Source: Lysobacterales bacterium (lineage in GTDB: Bacteria > Pseudomonadota > Gammaproteobacteria > Xanthomonadales > Xanthomonadaceae). From it: a stretch of DNA of 64,000 nt. Below are positions 15,642 to 24,411 of this stretch, piece after piece. How positions within the stretch are numbered: position 1 is the first letter of the stretch; the number at the start of each line of letters is the position of its first letter. A program made the position numbers and the translations under genes. The stretch covers positions 682,001-746,000 of the forward strand of contig JADKCY010000002.1 in assembly GCA_016718605.1 (NCBI GenBank), given 5' to 3'. The notes beneath the pieces are model-generated. The model ran no database searches and was not told the DNA's origin. It was given only the letters and a program-made list of their open reading frames with translations.

Positions 15642-16503
15642 GTCCCTGCCCGATCAAGCCGAAGGGCTGCGCAACGCCGGCCCCAAGCCGGTCCGGGTGA
15701 TCTGCGTCACCGGTGGCAAAGGTGGCGTCGGCAAAACCAGTGTGTCGGTCAATCTGGCCGTGGCCATGGCCGATGCAGGTAGACATGTGCTACTGCTGGA
15801 CGCCGATCTGGGTCTCGCCAATGTGGACGTGCTGCTGGGTCTCACGCCGCGTTTCACGCTGGCCGATGTGATCGAAGGCCGCTGCACCTTGCAAGACACC
15901 TTGCTGGAAGGTCCGCACGGTTTGGCGATCGTGCCGGCAGCCTCGGGCAAACGCAAAATGGCCGAGCTGTCCGCGCCAGAACAAGTCGGCTTGATCCGCG
16001 CGTTCTCCGAACTGGATCGCGATCTTGATGTGCTGGTGATTGACACTGCGGCAGGCATTTCCGACAGCGTGCTGACCTTTGCGCAAGCGGCGCAGGACGT
16101 CATCCTGGTGGTCTGCAACGAACCCGCCTCGATCACCGATGCGTACGCGCTGATCAAGGTGTTGTCGCGCGAACGCGGCGTGACGCGCGTGCATGTGCTG
16201 GCCAACATGGTGCGCAGCCCAGCCGAAGGCCGCGAACTGTTCGACAAGCTGGCACGCGTCACGGATCGCTTTCTGGATGTCACCATCAGCTTGCTCGGCA
16301 TCATTCCGCATGACGAATGGTTGCGGCGCTCGATTCAACGCCAGCAGGCCGTCGTGGAAGCCTTTCCCGCCAGCCCATCGGCGCATGCCTTGCGCGGCGT
16401 GGCGCGGCGGATTGATCAATGGACAGCGCCCTCCGGACCACGCGGCCCGGTCGAGTTTTTCGTCGAGCGCATGGTTACCCCACGCGAGGGAGCGCCTGCA
16501 TGA
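15628..16503 (+). CDS. flhG: Flagellar number regulator FlhG (FleN)
   Basis: MinD/ParA-type ATPase that limits flagellar number, by stimulating FlhF GTPase activity and, in Pseudomonas-type systems, antagonising FleQ. 291 residues from the ATG at 15628, chosen because GGAGG lies at the right distance; a TTG two codons earlier is less likely. The deviant Walker A CVTGGKGGVGKTSVSVNLAV is near residue 25 and the Walker B-like VLVIDTAAGISD near 130. It overlaps fliA by four bases (ATGA). Confidence 0.94.
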   Translation: MSASESLPDQAEGLRNAGPKPVRVICVTGGKGGVGKTSVSVNLAVAMADAGRHVLLLDADLGLANVDVLLGLTPRFTLADVIEGRCTLQDTLLEGPHGLAIVPAASGKRKMAELSAPEQVGLIRAFSELDRDLDVLVIDTAAGISDSVLTFAQAAQDVILVVCNEPASITDAYALIKVLSRERGVTRVHVLANMVRSPAEGRELFDKLARVTDRFLDVTISLLGIIPHDEWLRRSIQRQQAVVEAFPASPSAHALRGVARRIDQWTAPSGPRGPVEFFVERMVTPREGAPA

Positions 16504-17249
16504 GTGCACAGGCCGAAGCCGAGTATCGCGCTGTCTCACGACAGTCGGCGAGCGAGGTCGTCGCCCAGCACAGCGCGCTGGTCGCGCGCATCGCTCACCA
16601 CATGGTGGCGCGTCTGCCTGCCAGCGTGGATGTCAACGATTTGATTCAGGCGGGCACGATTGGCCTGATCGAAGCCGCGCGCAGCTATGACCCCAGTCAG
16701 GGTGCCGCGTTTGAAACGTATGCCTCGATCCGCATCCGTGGCGCGATGCTGGATGAAATCCGTCGTAGCGATTGGGTGCCGCGCTCGGTGCATCGCCGGG
16801 TCCGCGAAGCCGCCGCCGCGACGCAAGCGATCGAACAACGTACCGGACGTGCCGCGCGTAGCAGCGAGGTCGCCAGCGCGATGCAAGTCAGCGCCGAGGA
16901 ACTCAATCGAATCATGGAAGACGCGGTGCGTGGGCACGTGCTGAGCATTGATGCGCATGTCGACGACGCGGGTGAATTGCGCCTGCCCGCCACCGAGTTC
17001 AGCGCCTCCCCGTCGCGCGATCACGAACGCGAAGCCTTTGGCGAATCGCTGACCCGCGCCATCGAAGCGTTGCCCGAACGCGAACAGTTGGTGATGTCGC
17101 TTTACTACGAACAAGAATTGAATTTGAAAGAAATCGGTGCCGTGCTGGGCGTCAGCGAGTCGCGCGTTTGCCAGATCCATGGCCAAGCGCTGGTGCGCCT
17201 GCGTGCCCGCCTCGCCGAATGGATCGCACCGGATAGCGACACTGACTGA
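16500..17249 (+). CDS. fliA: Flagellar sigma factor FliA (sigma-28)
   Basis: RNA polymerase sigma factor for late flagellar and chemotaxis genes. 249 residues from the ATG at 16500, which overlaps the flhG stop. Region 2 is seen in VDVNDLIQAGTIGLIEAARS and YASIRIRGAMLDEIRRSDW; region 3 lies around RRVREAAAATQAIEQ; region 4 includes LPEREQLVMSLYYEQEL and the helix-turn-helix LKEIGAVLGVSESRVCQIH. A promoter it could read is found before the MCP gene at 29280. The anti-sigma gene flgM is not in the window. Confidence 0.96.
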   Translation: MSAQAEAEYRAVSRQSASEVVAQHSALVARIAHHMVARLPASVDVNDLIQAGTIGLIEAARSYDPSQGAAFETYASIRIRGAMLDEIRRSDWVPRSVHRRVREAAAATQAIEQRTGRAARSSEVASAMQVSAEELNRIMEDAVRGHVLSIDAHVDDAGELRLPATEFSASPSRDHEREAFGESLTRAIEALPEREQLVMSLYYEQELNLKEIGAVLGVSESRVCQIHGQALVRLRARLAEWIAPDSDTD

Positions 17250-17303
17250 TCCCGATCCCCCCCCTTTTCCGTTGCACCGCCCTTTGACCGGCCAGACCAC
17301 ACC

Positions 17304-17696
17304 ATGGACAAGAATCTCAAAATCCTGATCGTCGACGACTTCTCCACGATGCGCCGCATCGTCAAGAACCTGCTCGGCGACCTGGGCTTCACCAACACCG
17401 CCGAAGCCGAAGATGGCAACAGTGCCCTCGCCTACTTGCGCTCGGCGTCCTGCGAGATGGTCATCACCGACTGGAACATGCCGGGCATGACCGGCATCGA
17501 CTTGCTGCGCGCAATCCGACTGGACGCCAAACTCAAACATCTGCCCGTGCTGATGGTGACCGCCGAAGCCAAACGCGAGCAGATCATCGAGGCCGCGCAA
17601 GCCGGTGTGAATGGCTACATCATCAAGCCGTTTACCGCCGCCACCTTGCAGGAAAAGCTCAACAAGATTTTCGAGCGCATGGGGAGTGCCGCGTGA
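17304..17696 (+). CDS. cheY: Chemotaxis response regulator CheY (cluster 1)
   Basis: Single-domain receiver that, when phosphorylated by CheA, binds the flagellar switch. 130 residues. The acidic pair is in ILIVDD, the phosphoacceptor Asp is in VITDWNMPGMTG (about residue 57), the Thr in LMVTAEA and the Lys in YIIKPF. No output domain follows. cheZ overlaps its stop (GTGA), so regulator and phosphatase are coupled. Confidence 0.95.
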   Translation: MDKNLKILIVDDFSTMRRIVKNLLGDLGFTNTAEAEDGNSALAYLRSASCEMVITDWNMPGMTGIDLLRAIRLDAKLKHLPVLMVTAEAKREQIIEAAQAGVNGYIIKPFTAATLQEKLNKIFERMGSAA

Positions 17697-18322
17697 ACAC
17701 GGCGGCCAGTGAGCGCGAGCAATTGCTGACCCTGATGCGCAGTGCCCTGCACGCGCTGGAACAGGGCGACGAGGCGAGCTATCGCAGTCAAATCGAAACG
17801 CTGACGCAATGGCGAAACTCGCCGATCTTTTCCGCCTTTGATCGTTTGGCGCGGGAGTTGACGCGTTCGCTGGAAACCCTGCCCATCGATGCGCGTCTTG
17901 GCGCATTGGCCGGACAGGAGTTGCCCGATGCCCGCGCACGACTGGATTTCGTGCTGCAGACCACCGAAGAAGCCACTCATCGCACCTTGGATCTGGTCGA
18001 TGCCAGTCGCGCTGCCATCGACAGCCTGCGCGACCGCGAGCCTGCCTTGGCCGATGATCCGGAGCTGATGAACGTGCGTCATCACCTGTCGGAGATCTCG
18101 CTGGCGCAGGAGTATCAGGACCTCACCGGACAAACCATCAAGCGCGTGGTCGGCATCGTCCATCAAGTCGAGCAAGCCTTGGCCGCTATAGGTGTTGCCA
18201 TCGGCAAGCAGGTTTCGGAGGTCGATCCGCTGCGTGCTGAAGGGCCTGCGATTCGCGGTGTCGACAAACACGGCGTGTCGCAGAACGACGCCGACTCTTT
18301 GCTGACCGATCTTGGCCTCTGA
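17693..18322 (+). CDS. cheZ: CheY-P phosphatase CheZ
   Basis: Dephosphorylates CheY-P. 209 residues with a GTG start overlapping the cheY stop. The long helical hairpin contains the catalytic segment QEYQDLTGQTIKRV near residue 143 (conserved Asp and Gln). The C-terminal helix QNDADSLLTDLGL is the CheY-P docking tail. It is complete and ordinary for the family. Confidence 0.93.
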   Translation: MNTAASEREQLLTLMRSALHALEQGDEASYRSQIETLTQWRNSPIFSAFDRLARELTRSLETLPIDARLGALAGQELPDARARLDFVLQTTEEATHRTLDLVDASRAAIDSLRDREPALADDPELMNVRHHLSEISLAQEYQDLTGQTIKRVVGIVHQVEQALAAIGVAIGKQVSEVDPLRAEGPAIRGVDKHGVSQNDADSLLTDLGL

Positions 18323-18355
18323 GCCGAGCGATCAGCCTTCCGCCAAGGCAAGCGT

Positions 18356-20275
18356 ATGAGCCAGAACGACATCGCCGACGACTTCCTGATTGAGGCCAGC
18401 GAAATTGCTGAACGCCTCGGCGACGAGTTGGTGCAGCTTGAACAGCGTCCGCAGGATGCCGAACTGCTGAACGCGATCTTCCGTGGCTTTCATACCATCA
18501 AGGGCGGCGCCAGCTTTCTGCATCTGCAGCCCTTGGTCGACCTCTGTCACGGCGTGGAGGAGATGTTCAACCTGCTGCGCAATGGCAAGCTGCAAGTGGA
18601 TGGCGATCTGTTCGATCTGGCGCAGAACGCCACCGATCAACTGACTGGCATGCTGAACGCCATGCGTGCTGGTGAAGCGCCACAACCGGCGCCAGCATCC
18701 TTGATCGAGGCCATCCGCATCGCGGCGCTGCCTGACCATGCGCGCGCCGAACCGGCCGCAGCGAGTGTCGGAACCACATCGCGAATCGACGCGGCAGCGG
18801 TGCTGGCCAGTAGCGATGCCAACATCAGCGACGACGAGTTCGAAGCACTGCTCGACCACTTTCAGGGCAGCGCTGGTAAGGCGCCAGCCAAAACGATTGA
18901 TGCAGCCGCAGTCTTGTCCAGCACCGACACCAACATCAGCGACGACGAGTTCGAAGCGCTGCTGGATCACTTTCAAGCGCATCCCGCCGCGCCCACGGCA
19001 GCGCCACCCGCCAGTGCTCCGCCGCCCGCTGCCGTTACCGTGCTGACGCCGCCTGCGGCGGTTGTGGCGAAGCCCATCGCTGCGCCGAAACCTGCGGCAG
19101 CGGCAGCCAAGCCAGCCGCCCCCACGCCCGTCGAAGCCAGTGTGCGTGTCGATACCAAGCGCCTCGATGGCCTGATGAATCTGGTCGGCGAATTGGTGCT
19201 GTCGCGCAATCGACTCAAGTCGCTGCGTCGACGCACACGCGATGAGGATCTGGAGCGCGCAGTCAGCACCTTGGACGTCGTCACCGCACGCCTGCAGGCG
19301 GAAGTCATGCGCGTACGCATGCAGCCAGTCGGACGCGCATTCTCGCGCTTCCCCAAGGTTGCCCGCGATGTGGCGCGCCAGCTCAAGAAAGAAGTCAATG
19401 TCGAACTGATCGGCGAAGAGACCGAGCTCGACAAAAATCTGGTCGAAGCCTTGTCCGATCCCTTGGTGCATCTGGTCCGCAATGCCATCGACCATGGCAT
19501 CGAGGCGCCCGATGTACGCGAACAAGCGGGCAAGTCGCGCGCGGGAACACTGCGACTTTCCGCGCAGCAGGAAGGCGATCACATCGTCATCATCGTCAGT
19601 GACGACGGTGGCGGCATCGATGCCGACAAATTGAAAATCAAGGCCCGCGAAAAGGGTTTGATCGAAGCCGAAGCCGTCGCGCGCTTGTCCGCCGATGAGG
19701 CGCTGCAATTGATTTTCTTGCCCGGCTTTTCGACCAAGGAACACGCCACCGAAGTCTCCGGCCGCGGGGTTGGCATGGACGTGGTCAAGTCCAAGCTGGC
19801 CGAGCTGAATGGGCAAGTACTGATTGAATCCAAGCGCGGCGAAGGCACACGCTTCATCATTCAAGTGCCGCTGACGCTGGCCATTCTGCCTACCCTGCTG
19901 ATCCACGCGGGAGGCCGGCCTTACGCGTTGCCCTTGTCCAATGTGCTGGAAGTGTTCAAGTTCCGCGAGGATCAGTTGCGCTACATCGATGGCCGCGAAG
20001 TACTGGACCTGCGCGGGCAGACCTTCCCCTTGCTGTTTCTGCGGCGTTGGCTTGGATTGTCTGACACCAGCGAGGACAGCGGCGTGGTCGTGCTGCAGAA
20101 CGGCCATCGCAAACTCGGCATCGTGGTGGATCAGGTGCGTGGTCGCGAAGAAGTGGTGGTCAAACCCTTGCCGCCTTCGCTGCGTGGACTGGCAGGCTTT
20201 GCGGCTGCCACCATCACCGGCGACGGCAACCTGGCGCTGATTCTCGACATCGCCGGTCTGCAACGGGCGGTTTGA
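18356..20275 (+). CDS. cheA: Chemotaxis histidine kinase CheA (cluster 1), no P2 domain
   Basis: Kinase that phosphorylates CheY in response to receptor arrays. 639 residues: HPt domain at the N-terminus with the phospho-His in FRGFHTIKGGASFL (about residue 47); an alanine/proline-rich linker (about 110-260); P3 dimerisation, P4 ATPase (LVRNAIDHGIE, DDGGGID, GRGVGMDVVKSK) and a C-terminal CheW-like P5. In place of a recognisable P2 CheY-binding domain the linker carries two copies of a unit ending ISDDEFEALLDHFQ (around residues 145-170 and 185-205). It is followed by motor genes rather than cheB. Confidence 0.93.
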   Translation: MSQNDIADDFLIEASEIAERLGDELVQLEQRPQDAELLNAIFRGFHTIKGGASFLHLQPLVDLCHGVEEMFNLLRNGKLQVDGDLFDLAQNATDQLTGMLNAMRAGEAPQPAPASLIEAIRIAALPDHARAEPAAASVGTTSRIDAAAVLASSDANISDDEFEALLDHFQGSAGKAPAKTIDAAAVLSSTDTNISDDEFEALLDHFQAHPAAPTAAPPASAPPPAAVTVLTPPAAVVAKPIAAPKPAAAAAKPAAPTPVEASVRVDTKRLDGLMNLVGELVLSRNRLKSLRRRTRDEDLERAVSTLDVVTARLQAEVMRVRMQPVGRAFSRFPKVARDVARQLKKEVNVELIGEETELDKNLVEALSDPLVHLVRNAIDHGIEAPDVREQAGKSRAGTLRLSAQQEGDHIVIIVSDDGGGIDADKLKIKAREKGLIEAEAVARLSADEALQLIFLPGFSTKEHATEVSGRGVGMDVVKSKLAELNGQVLIESKRGEGTRFIIQVPLTLAILPTLLIHAGGRPYALPLSNVLEVFKFREDQLRYIDGREVLDLRGQTFPLLFLRRWLGLSDTSEDSGVVVLQNGHRKLGIVVDQVRGREEVVVKPLPPSLRGLAGFAAATITGDGNLALILDIAGLQRAV

Positions 20276-20317
20276 GCATGCCCTTGAACCCACCCATCAC
20301 GTGGTCCGGAGGCTGGC

Positions 20318-21112
20318 ATGGCCGCTAAGCCCCAACCCGCGGCCAAACCGGGCGCCACTCCGCGCTCCGGCGTCGACATCCTCAGCATCACCGGCGTCGT
20401 GCTGGCATTGATCGCGATCGTTGGCGGCAGCATCGCCAAAGGCGCGGGGCTGTCCTCGCTGTGGTCGGGCGCGGCCTTTTTGATCGTCATCATCGGCACC
20501 ATTGCCGCGATCCTCCTGCACACGCCCAAGCCCACCTTCCTGCGGGCGATGAAGATTCTGGTCTGGGCCTTCAAGCCGCCGGACGATCCGGGCGCTCAAC
20601 TGGTTCAGCAGATCGTGGTGTGGAGCAACAAGGCCCGCCGCGATGGTCTGCTCGGTCTGGAAAACATGATTGAGCAGGAAACCGATCCGTTTGTCCGAAA
20701 AGGCCTGCAACTCCTGGTGGACGGCGCGGAACCCGACACCCTGCGGCGCGTACTCGAAGTGGAGCTGGAAGCGCAGGAAAAACAGGACATCAACGCCGCC
20801 AAGGTGTTCGAAGGCATGGGCATTTACGCACCGACCCTGGGCATCATCGGTGCCGTGCTCGGCCTGATGGCGGTGATGCGAAATCTCACCGATCCCAGCA
20901 AGCTCGGCCCCGGCATCGCCGCCGCATTCACCGCCACGATCTACGGCATCGCCTCGGCCAATCTGTTCTTCCTGCCGCTGGCCGCCAAGCTGAAAAGCGT
21001 GATTGCGATACGCACGCGCAATCAGGACATGCTCATCGAAGGCCTGATCGCCATCGCCGAAGGCGAGAACCCCCGCAACATCGAAAGCCGCCTGCTCGGC
21101 TATCTGAAATAG
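20318..21112 (+). CDS. motC: Flagellar stator protein MotC (MotA family)
   Basis: Proton-channel stator subunit of the second motor type found in Pseudomonas-like polar flagellates. 264 residues, preceded by GGAGG. Four membrane helices are predicted: near residues 20-40, 50-70, and the pair around GIYAPTLGIIGAVLGL and IAAAFTATIYGIASANLFFL. The cytoplasmic loop carries FVRKGLQLLVDG. Conserved prolines and the family ending ENPRNIESRLLGYL are present. motD follows after eight bases. Confidence 0.92.
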   Translation: MAAKPQPAAKPGATPRSGVDILSITGVVLALIAIVGGSIAKGAGLSSLWSGAAFLIVIIGTIAAILLHTPKPTFLRAMKILVWAFKPPDDPGAQLVQQIVVWSNKARRDGLLGLENMIEQETDPFVRKGLQLLVDGAEPDTLRRVLEVELEAQEKQDINAAKVFEGMGIYAPTLGIIGAVLGLMAVMRNLTDPSKLGPGIAAAFTATIYGIASANLFFLPLAAKLKSVIAIRTRNQDMLIEGLIAIAEGENPRNIESRLLGYLK

Positions 21113-21120
21113 GGGCGACC

Positions 21121-22032
21121 ATGGCGCGCAAACACCTTCACGAAGACCACATCAACCACGAAGCCTGGGCCATTCCGTATGGCGACCTGCTGACCTTGTT
21201 GCTGGCTTTTTTCGTTGTGATGTACTCGGTTTCCTCGCTCAACGAGGGCAAGTACCGGGTCGCATCGAGCTCACTCAATGCAGCCTTTGGCGGTCGCACC
21301 ACGTCGGTGCTGCCGGTCAATGTCGGCGACATACCCGCTCAATCCAGTAGTGCTGCCAGCACGGATCCCGGCATCCATCAGGCCATGCCCACGGCGCTGA
21401 TCGCCAGTCGCATCAACAGCCAACTGCCAGTCGATGCGCGGGCGCGCTGGGCCGAGGAAAACGGTGTCGATGCGGAAACCGAAGCCGAGCAAAAACAACT
21501 GGCTGAAACCGCGCGACAAATGGAAGAAACCTTGTCCAGCTTGATCCTGAATGATCAGGTTTCGGTCTATCGACAGGACGACTGGATCGAAGTCGACATC
21601 AAGGCCGATGCCTTGTTCGCCTCCGGTTCGGCCGCGCCCCGCGATGCGGCATTGCCGGTGCTGCAGCAGATTGCCGGCGTGTTACGCGGCAATCACCATC
21701 TGCTGCGGATCGAGGGACACACGGACAGTCAGCCCATTCGCACCTTGCAGTATCCGTCCAACTGGGAACTCTCCGCCGCACGTGCCTCCAGCGTGGTGCG
21801 CCTGTTCACCCAACAAGGCATTGACCCGGGACTGATGCAGGTGGTCGGGTATGGCGATACCCAGCCGATTGCCGACAACGCGACGGGTGCAGGTCGCACC
21901 GCCAATCGACGGGTAGTGCTGGTTGTTTCAACGCGCCCTGCCAGCGACATCGCTGCGACTGGCGCAAATCCTGCAGAACCGAATCCAACGGCGCCTGCGC
22001 CGCCTTCCGACGCTTCCGGAGTTGCTCGCTGA
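21121..22032 (+). CDS. motD: Flagellar stator protein MotD (MotB family)
   Basis: Partner of MotC that anchors the stator to peptidoglycan. 303 residues: a short basic N-terminus, one membrane helix opening with AIPYGDLLTLLLAFFVVMYS (Asp near residue 22 is the proton-binding residue), a plug-like linker, and an OmpA-type domain with LRIEGHTDSQPIRTLQYPSN and WELSAARASSVVRLF. A proline/threonine-rich tail ends the protein. The ParA-like gene follows after two bases. Confidence 0.93.
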   Translation: MARKHLHEDHINHEAWAIPYGDLLTLLLAFFVVMYSVSSLNEGKYRVASSSLNAAFGGRTTSVLPVNVGDIPAQSSSAASTDPGIHQAMPTALIASRINSQLPVDARARWAEENGVDAETEAEQKQLAETARQMEETLSSLILNDQVSVYRQDDWIEVDIKADALFASGSAAPRDAALPVLQQIAGVLRGNHHLLRIEGHTDSQPIRTLQYPSNWELSAARASSVVRLFTQQGIDPGLMQVVGYGDTQPIADNATGAGRTANRRVVLVVSTRPASDIAATGANPAEPNPTAPAPPSDASGVAR

Positions 22033-22034
22033 CC

Positions 22035-22829
22035 ATGCGTGTCTGGTGTGTTGCCAATCAGAAAGGCGGGGTCGGCAAGACGACCACCGCGATGTCGCTG
22101 GCCTCCGGTCTGGCGGCACATGGTTGGCGCGCCTTGATGATCGATCTTGATCCGCACGCTTCACTGTCGCGCTGGATCGGCATCGACGAAGACCCTGCCC
22201 CTCGTGGCACTTTCGAACTATTTGGCGATCCGACGCCGTCCCTGCTCAGCCTGGTGCAATCTGCCGGGCACGCCAAGCTCCACCTGCTACCCGCTCAGCC
22301 CGCCCTGGCCACGCTGGAACGTCAAAGTGCCAATCGTCCCGGTCTGGGGCGTGCACTGGTCACCGCGCTGTCGAAGAACAACGACTTCGACTATGCCGTG
22401 CTCGATTGCCCGCCGACGTTGGGCGTCCTGATGGTCGCCGCGTTGGCAGCCGCCGATTTGCTGATCGTCCCGACGCAAACCGAACCCTTGGCCCTGCACG
22501 GCTTGTCGGCCATGGTGCGCACCGCCGAAATGATCGAACGCTCGCGTGGACGCCCATTGCCGATTGCCATCGTGCCGAGCATGTTCGACAAACGCACCCG
22601 CGCCGCCGTTGACAGCTTGGCGGACATGCGCATGCGATTTGGCGAGCGCGTCTGGGACGAGGAAATCCCGGTCGATACCCGGCTGCGCGAAGCGAGTCGA
22701 CAACACCTCACACCCGAAGCGCTCGACCCCAAAGCGCGCGGCGCCAGCGCCTACGCACGCCTGTGCGACTGGGCGATCGAATATGACCTGCGCAGCACTG
22801 CTGCGCCCGCTACTGCAAAGGCGAGCTGA
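22035..22829 (+). CDS. parC: ParA-like ATPase for polar chemotaxis arrays (ParC)
   Basis: 264-residue ParA/MinD-superfamily ATPase. The deviant Walker A is in NQKGGVGKTTTAMSLASGL at residue 8, the switch Asp in LMIDLDPHASLS and the Walker B in YAVLDCPPTLG. In Vibrio the equivalent gene between motor genes and the CheW-like parP positions chemotaxis arrays at the pole; the same context here supports that role. It is not the chromosome-partition ParA, since no parB neighbour is present. Confidence 0.88.
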   Translation: MRVWCVANQKGGVGKTTTAMSLASGLAAHGWRALMIDLDPHASLSRWIGIDEDPAPRGTFELFGDPTPSLLSLVQSAGHAKLHLLPAQPALATLERQSANRPGLGRALVTALSKNNDFDYAVLDCPPTLGVLMVAALAAADLLIVPTQTEPLALHGLSAMVRTAEMIERSRGRPLPIAIVPSMFDKRTRAAVDSLADMRMRFGERVWDEEIPVDTRLREASRQHLTPEALDPKARGASAYARLCDWAIEYDLRSTAAPATAKAS

Positions 22830-22831
22830 CC

Positions 22832-23521
22832 ATGGCCACACATGCTCTCGATACCTACTTCGACGAATTGCTGACCACCCCGTCGCCGGTCGCCGCTCCC
22901 GCGCCGCCCAAAGCCGCGCCTGTGATGGAACCAGCGGCCGCCGTTGTCGTTGCTGCCGTCGCCACACCAGCCGATGTCGCTTTGCCCGCAGCTGGCGCGG
23001 ATGGATTGAGCGCCGGAATACGCAAACGTGGCGAAGAGTTGCGCCGCCGCATCGCCGCGCGTCGCAAAGCGGAAGAAGTGGCCGCCGCCGCGAAGGTCGG
23101 TGAAAAATCCAGTCGCTGGCTACGCTTTCAACTCAGCGGACAGAGCTACGCCGTCGAATTGTTGAAAGTCCAGGAAGTCCAACGTGTGCCCGACATCATG
23201 CCGGTGCGCGGTGCTGCCTCGCACATGCTGGGCATCATGAACTTGCGTGGCCAGATCATTTCGGTCGTTGATCTCAGCCAATGCCTGGGTTTGCCCAGCG
23301 ACACCCTGACGGAAGCCGCGCGCATCATCGTCATCGAATCCAAAAACGAAACCATCGGCCTGCGCGTGTCTTCGGTCGCCGAAGTGATTGCCGTCCGCGA
23401 AAGCGCGGTGGAAAACCCGGTCGGCGCGATTCCCGCACTGCCACGTGAGGCGCTGATCGGCATCGCCCGCCACGCCGGTGGCATGAGCGTGCTGTTGGAG
23501 GCCACCGCGTTTCTGTCCTGA
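22832..23521 (+). CDS. parP: CheW-domain protein ParP
   Basis: 229 residues: an N-terminal alanine/proline-rich segment of about 85 residues beginning ALDTYFDELLTTP, then a CheW-like domain (RFQLSGQSYAVELLKVQEVQ, GIMNLRGQIISVVDL). In Vibrio, ParP links the ParC gradient to CheA and stabilises arrays. It is two bases after parC. A separate short CheW gene, which usually follows, is not found; after 23521 comes a 228-base gap with a sigma-54 promoter. Confidence 0.87.
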   Translation: MATHALDTYFDELLTTPSPVAAPAPPKAAPVMEPAAAVVVAAVATPADVALPAAGADGLSAGIRKRGEELRRRIAARRKAEEVAAAAKVGEKSSRWLRFQLSGQSYAVELLKVQEVQRVPDIMPVRGAASHMLGIMNLRGQIISVVDLSQCLGLPSDTLTEAARIIVIESKNETIGLRVSSVAEVIAVRESAVENPVGAIPALPREALIGIARHAGGMSVLLEATAFLS

Positions 23522-23694
23522 AGCGCCGCGTTGCCCCATCGGCGTTTGCCACATCAGCCCTCAACGGATGGCGGATGCACGGCGTTTTTCCGCCACCGTG
23601 AGCAGCAACCGCACGCAGCCAGTGCGGGGTTCGGACGCGGGCGCGGATTCGCACACCTCCGGTCAATCCGCGTCAATCGCCACGCATCAAGTTG

Positions 23695-23710
23695 CGGCAC
23701 GCGGTTTGCC
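23695..23710 (+). promoter_or_regulatory. Sigma-54 type promoter before STAS-cheY-cheA operon
   Basis: CGGCAC-GCGGT-TTGCC matches TGGCAC-N5-TTGC except at the first base, with correct GG-GC spacing. The predicted transcription start is about 30 bases before the STAS gene ATG at 23750. The rest of the 23522-23749 gap shows no gene. Confidence 0.7.
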
Positions 23711-23749
23711 TATGCATACCCAAGCCGCCATAACCGACAGGGAACAGGC

Positions 23750-24016
23750 ATGAGCAACCTGCAGCTTTCCGCTGATCTTGGCATCGAGTCCGTCGATGCA
23801 TTGAAGCAGCAACTGGTGCCGCTGCTGAAGAAGAAATCCGCCATCCGTCTGGATGGCACGCAGGTATCGCGCTTGCATAGCGGTTCGGTGCAGGTGTTGT
23901 GTGCGTTTTTTGCGCAACGCGCGGCGGCGAAACTGCCAACCGAGCTTAGCGCATCCGACGAACTGCGATCCGCAGCAAAAGTGATGGGTGTCGACCACCT
24001 GATTGGACTCAACTAA
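23750..24016 (+). CDS. STAS-domain protein (anti-sigma-antagonist-like)
   Basis: 88 residues, almost exactly one STAS domain: strand LQLSADLGI, the segment AIRLDGTQVSRLHSGSVQVL where the phosphorylatable Ser of SpoIIAA-type proteins lies, then helices to VMGVDHLIGLN. A Ser is present in LHSGS. STAS proteins head several chemotaxis-like clusters in proteobacteria; their role there is poorly defined. The start at 23750 has an upstream GGAACAGG and follows the promoter at 23695. A cheY follows after 20 bases. Confidence 0.82.
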   Translation: MSNLQLSADLGIESVDALKQQLVPLLKKKSAIRLDGTQVSRLHSGSVQVLCAFFAQRAAAKLPTELSASDELRSAAKVMGVDHLIGLN

Positions 24017-24036
24017 GACGTGATGGAGAGAGCAAG

Positions 24037-24405
24037 ATGAGCGGTGCACGCATCCTGGCAGTGGACGATTCCGCATCCATGCGGCAGATGGTCGCCTTCG
24101 CCCTGCGTTCCGCAGGTTGGGAAGTCGATGAGGCCGAAGACGGCGTCGTCGCTCTCGAAAAGGCTAAAAAACAGAAGTACAACTGCGTGGTAGCCGACGT
24201 GAACATGCCGAACATGGATGGCATCACGTTGATTCGCCACTTGCGTCAATTGCCCGACTTCAAGTTCACCCCGCTGCTGATGCTCACCACGGAAGCCGGC
24301 ATGGACAAGAAACAGGAAGGCAAAGCGGCAGGCGCGACGGGCTGGATTGTCAAACCCTTCGATCCCGACCAATTGATCGCCACCATTCGCAAAGTCATGG
24401 GGTAA
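24037..24405 (+). CDS. cheY: CheY-type response regulator (cluster 2)
   Basis: 122-residue single receiver domain. Acidic residues lie in ILAVDDSASMRQMV, the phosphoacceptor Asp in VVADVNMPNMDG (about residue 54), the Thr in LMLTTEAG and the Lys in WIVKPF. It sits between the STAS gene and the second cheA, so it is the likely receiver of that kinase. It differs clearly from the cluster 1 CheY, having no insertion of TDWNMPG. Confidence 0.93.
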   Translation: MSGARILAVDDSASMRQMVAFALRSAGWEVDEAEDGVVALEKAKKQKYNCVVADVNMPNMDGITLIRHLRQLPDFKFTPLLMLTTEAGMDKKQEGKAAGATGWIVKPFDPDQLIATIRKVMG

Positions 24406-24411
24406 CCGGCC

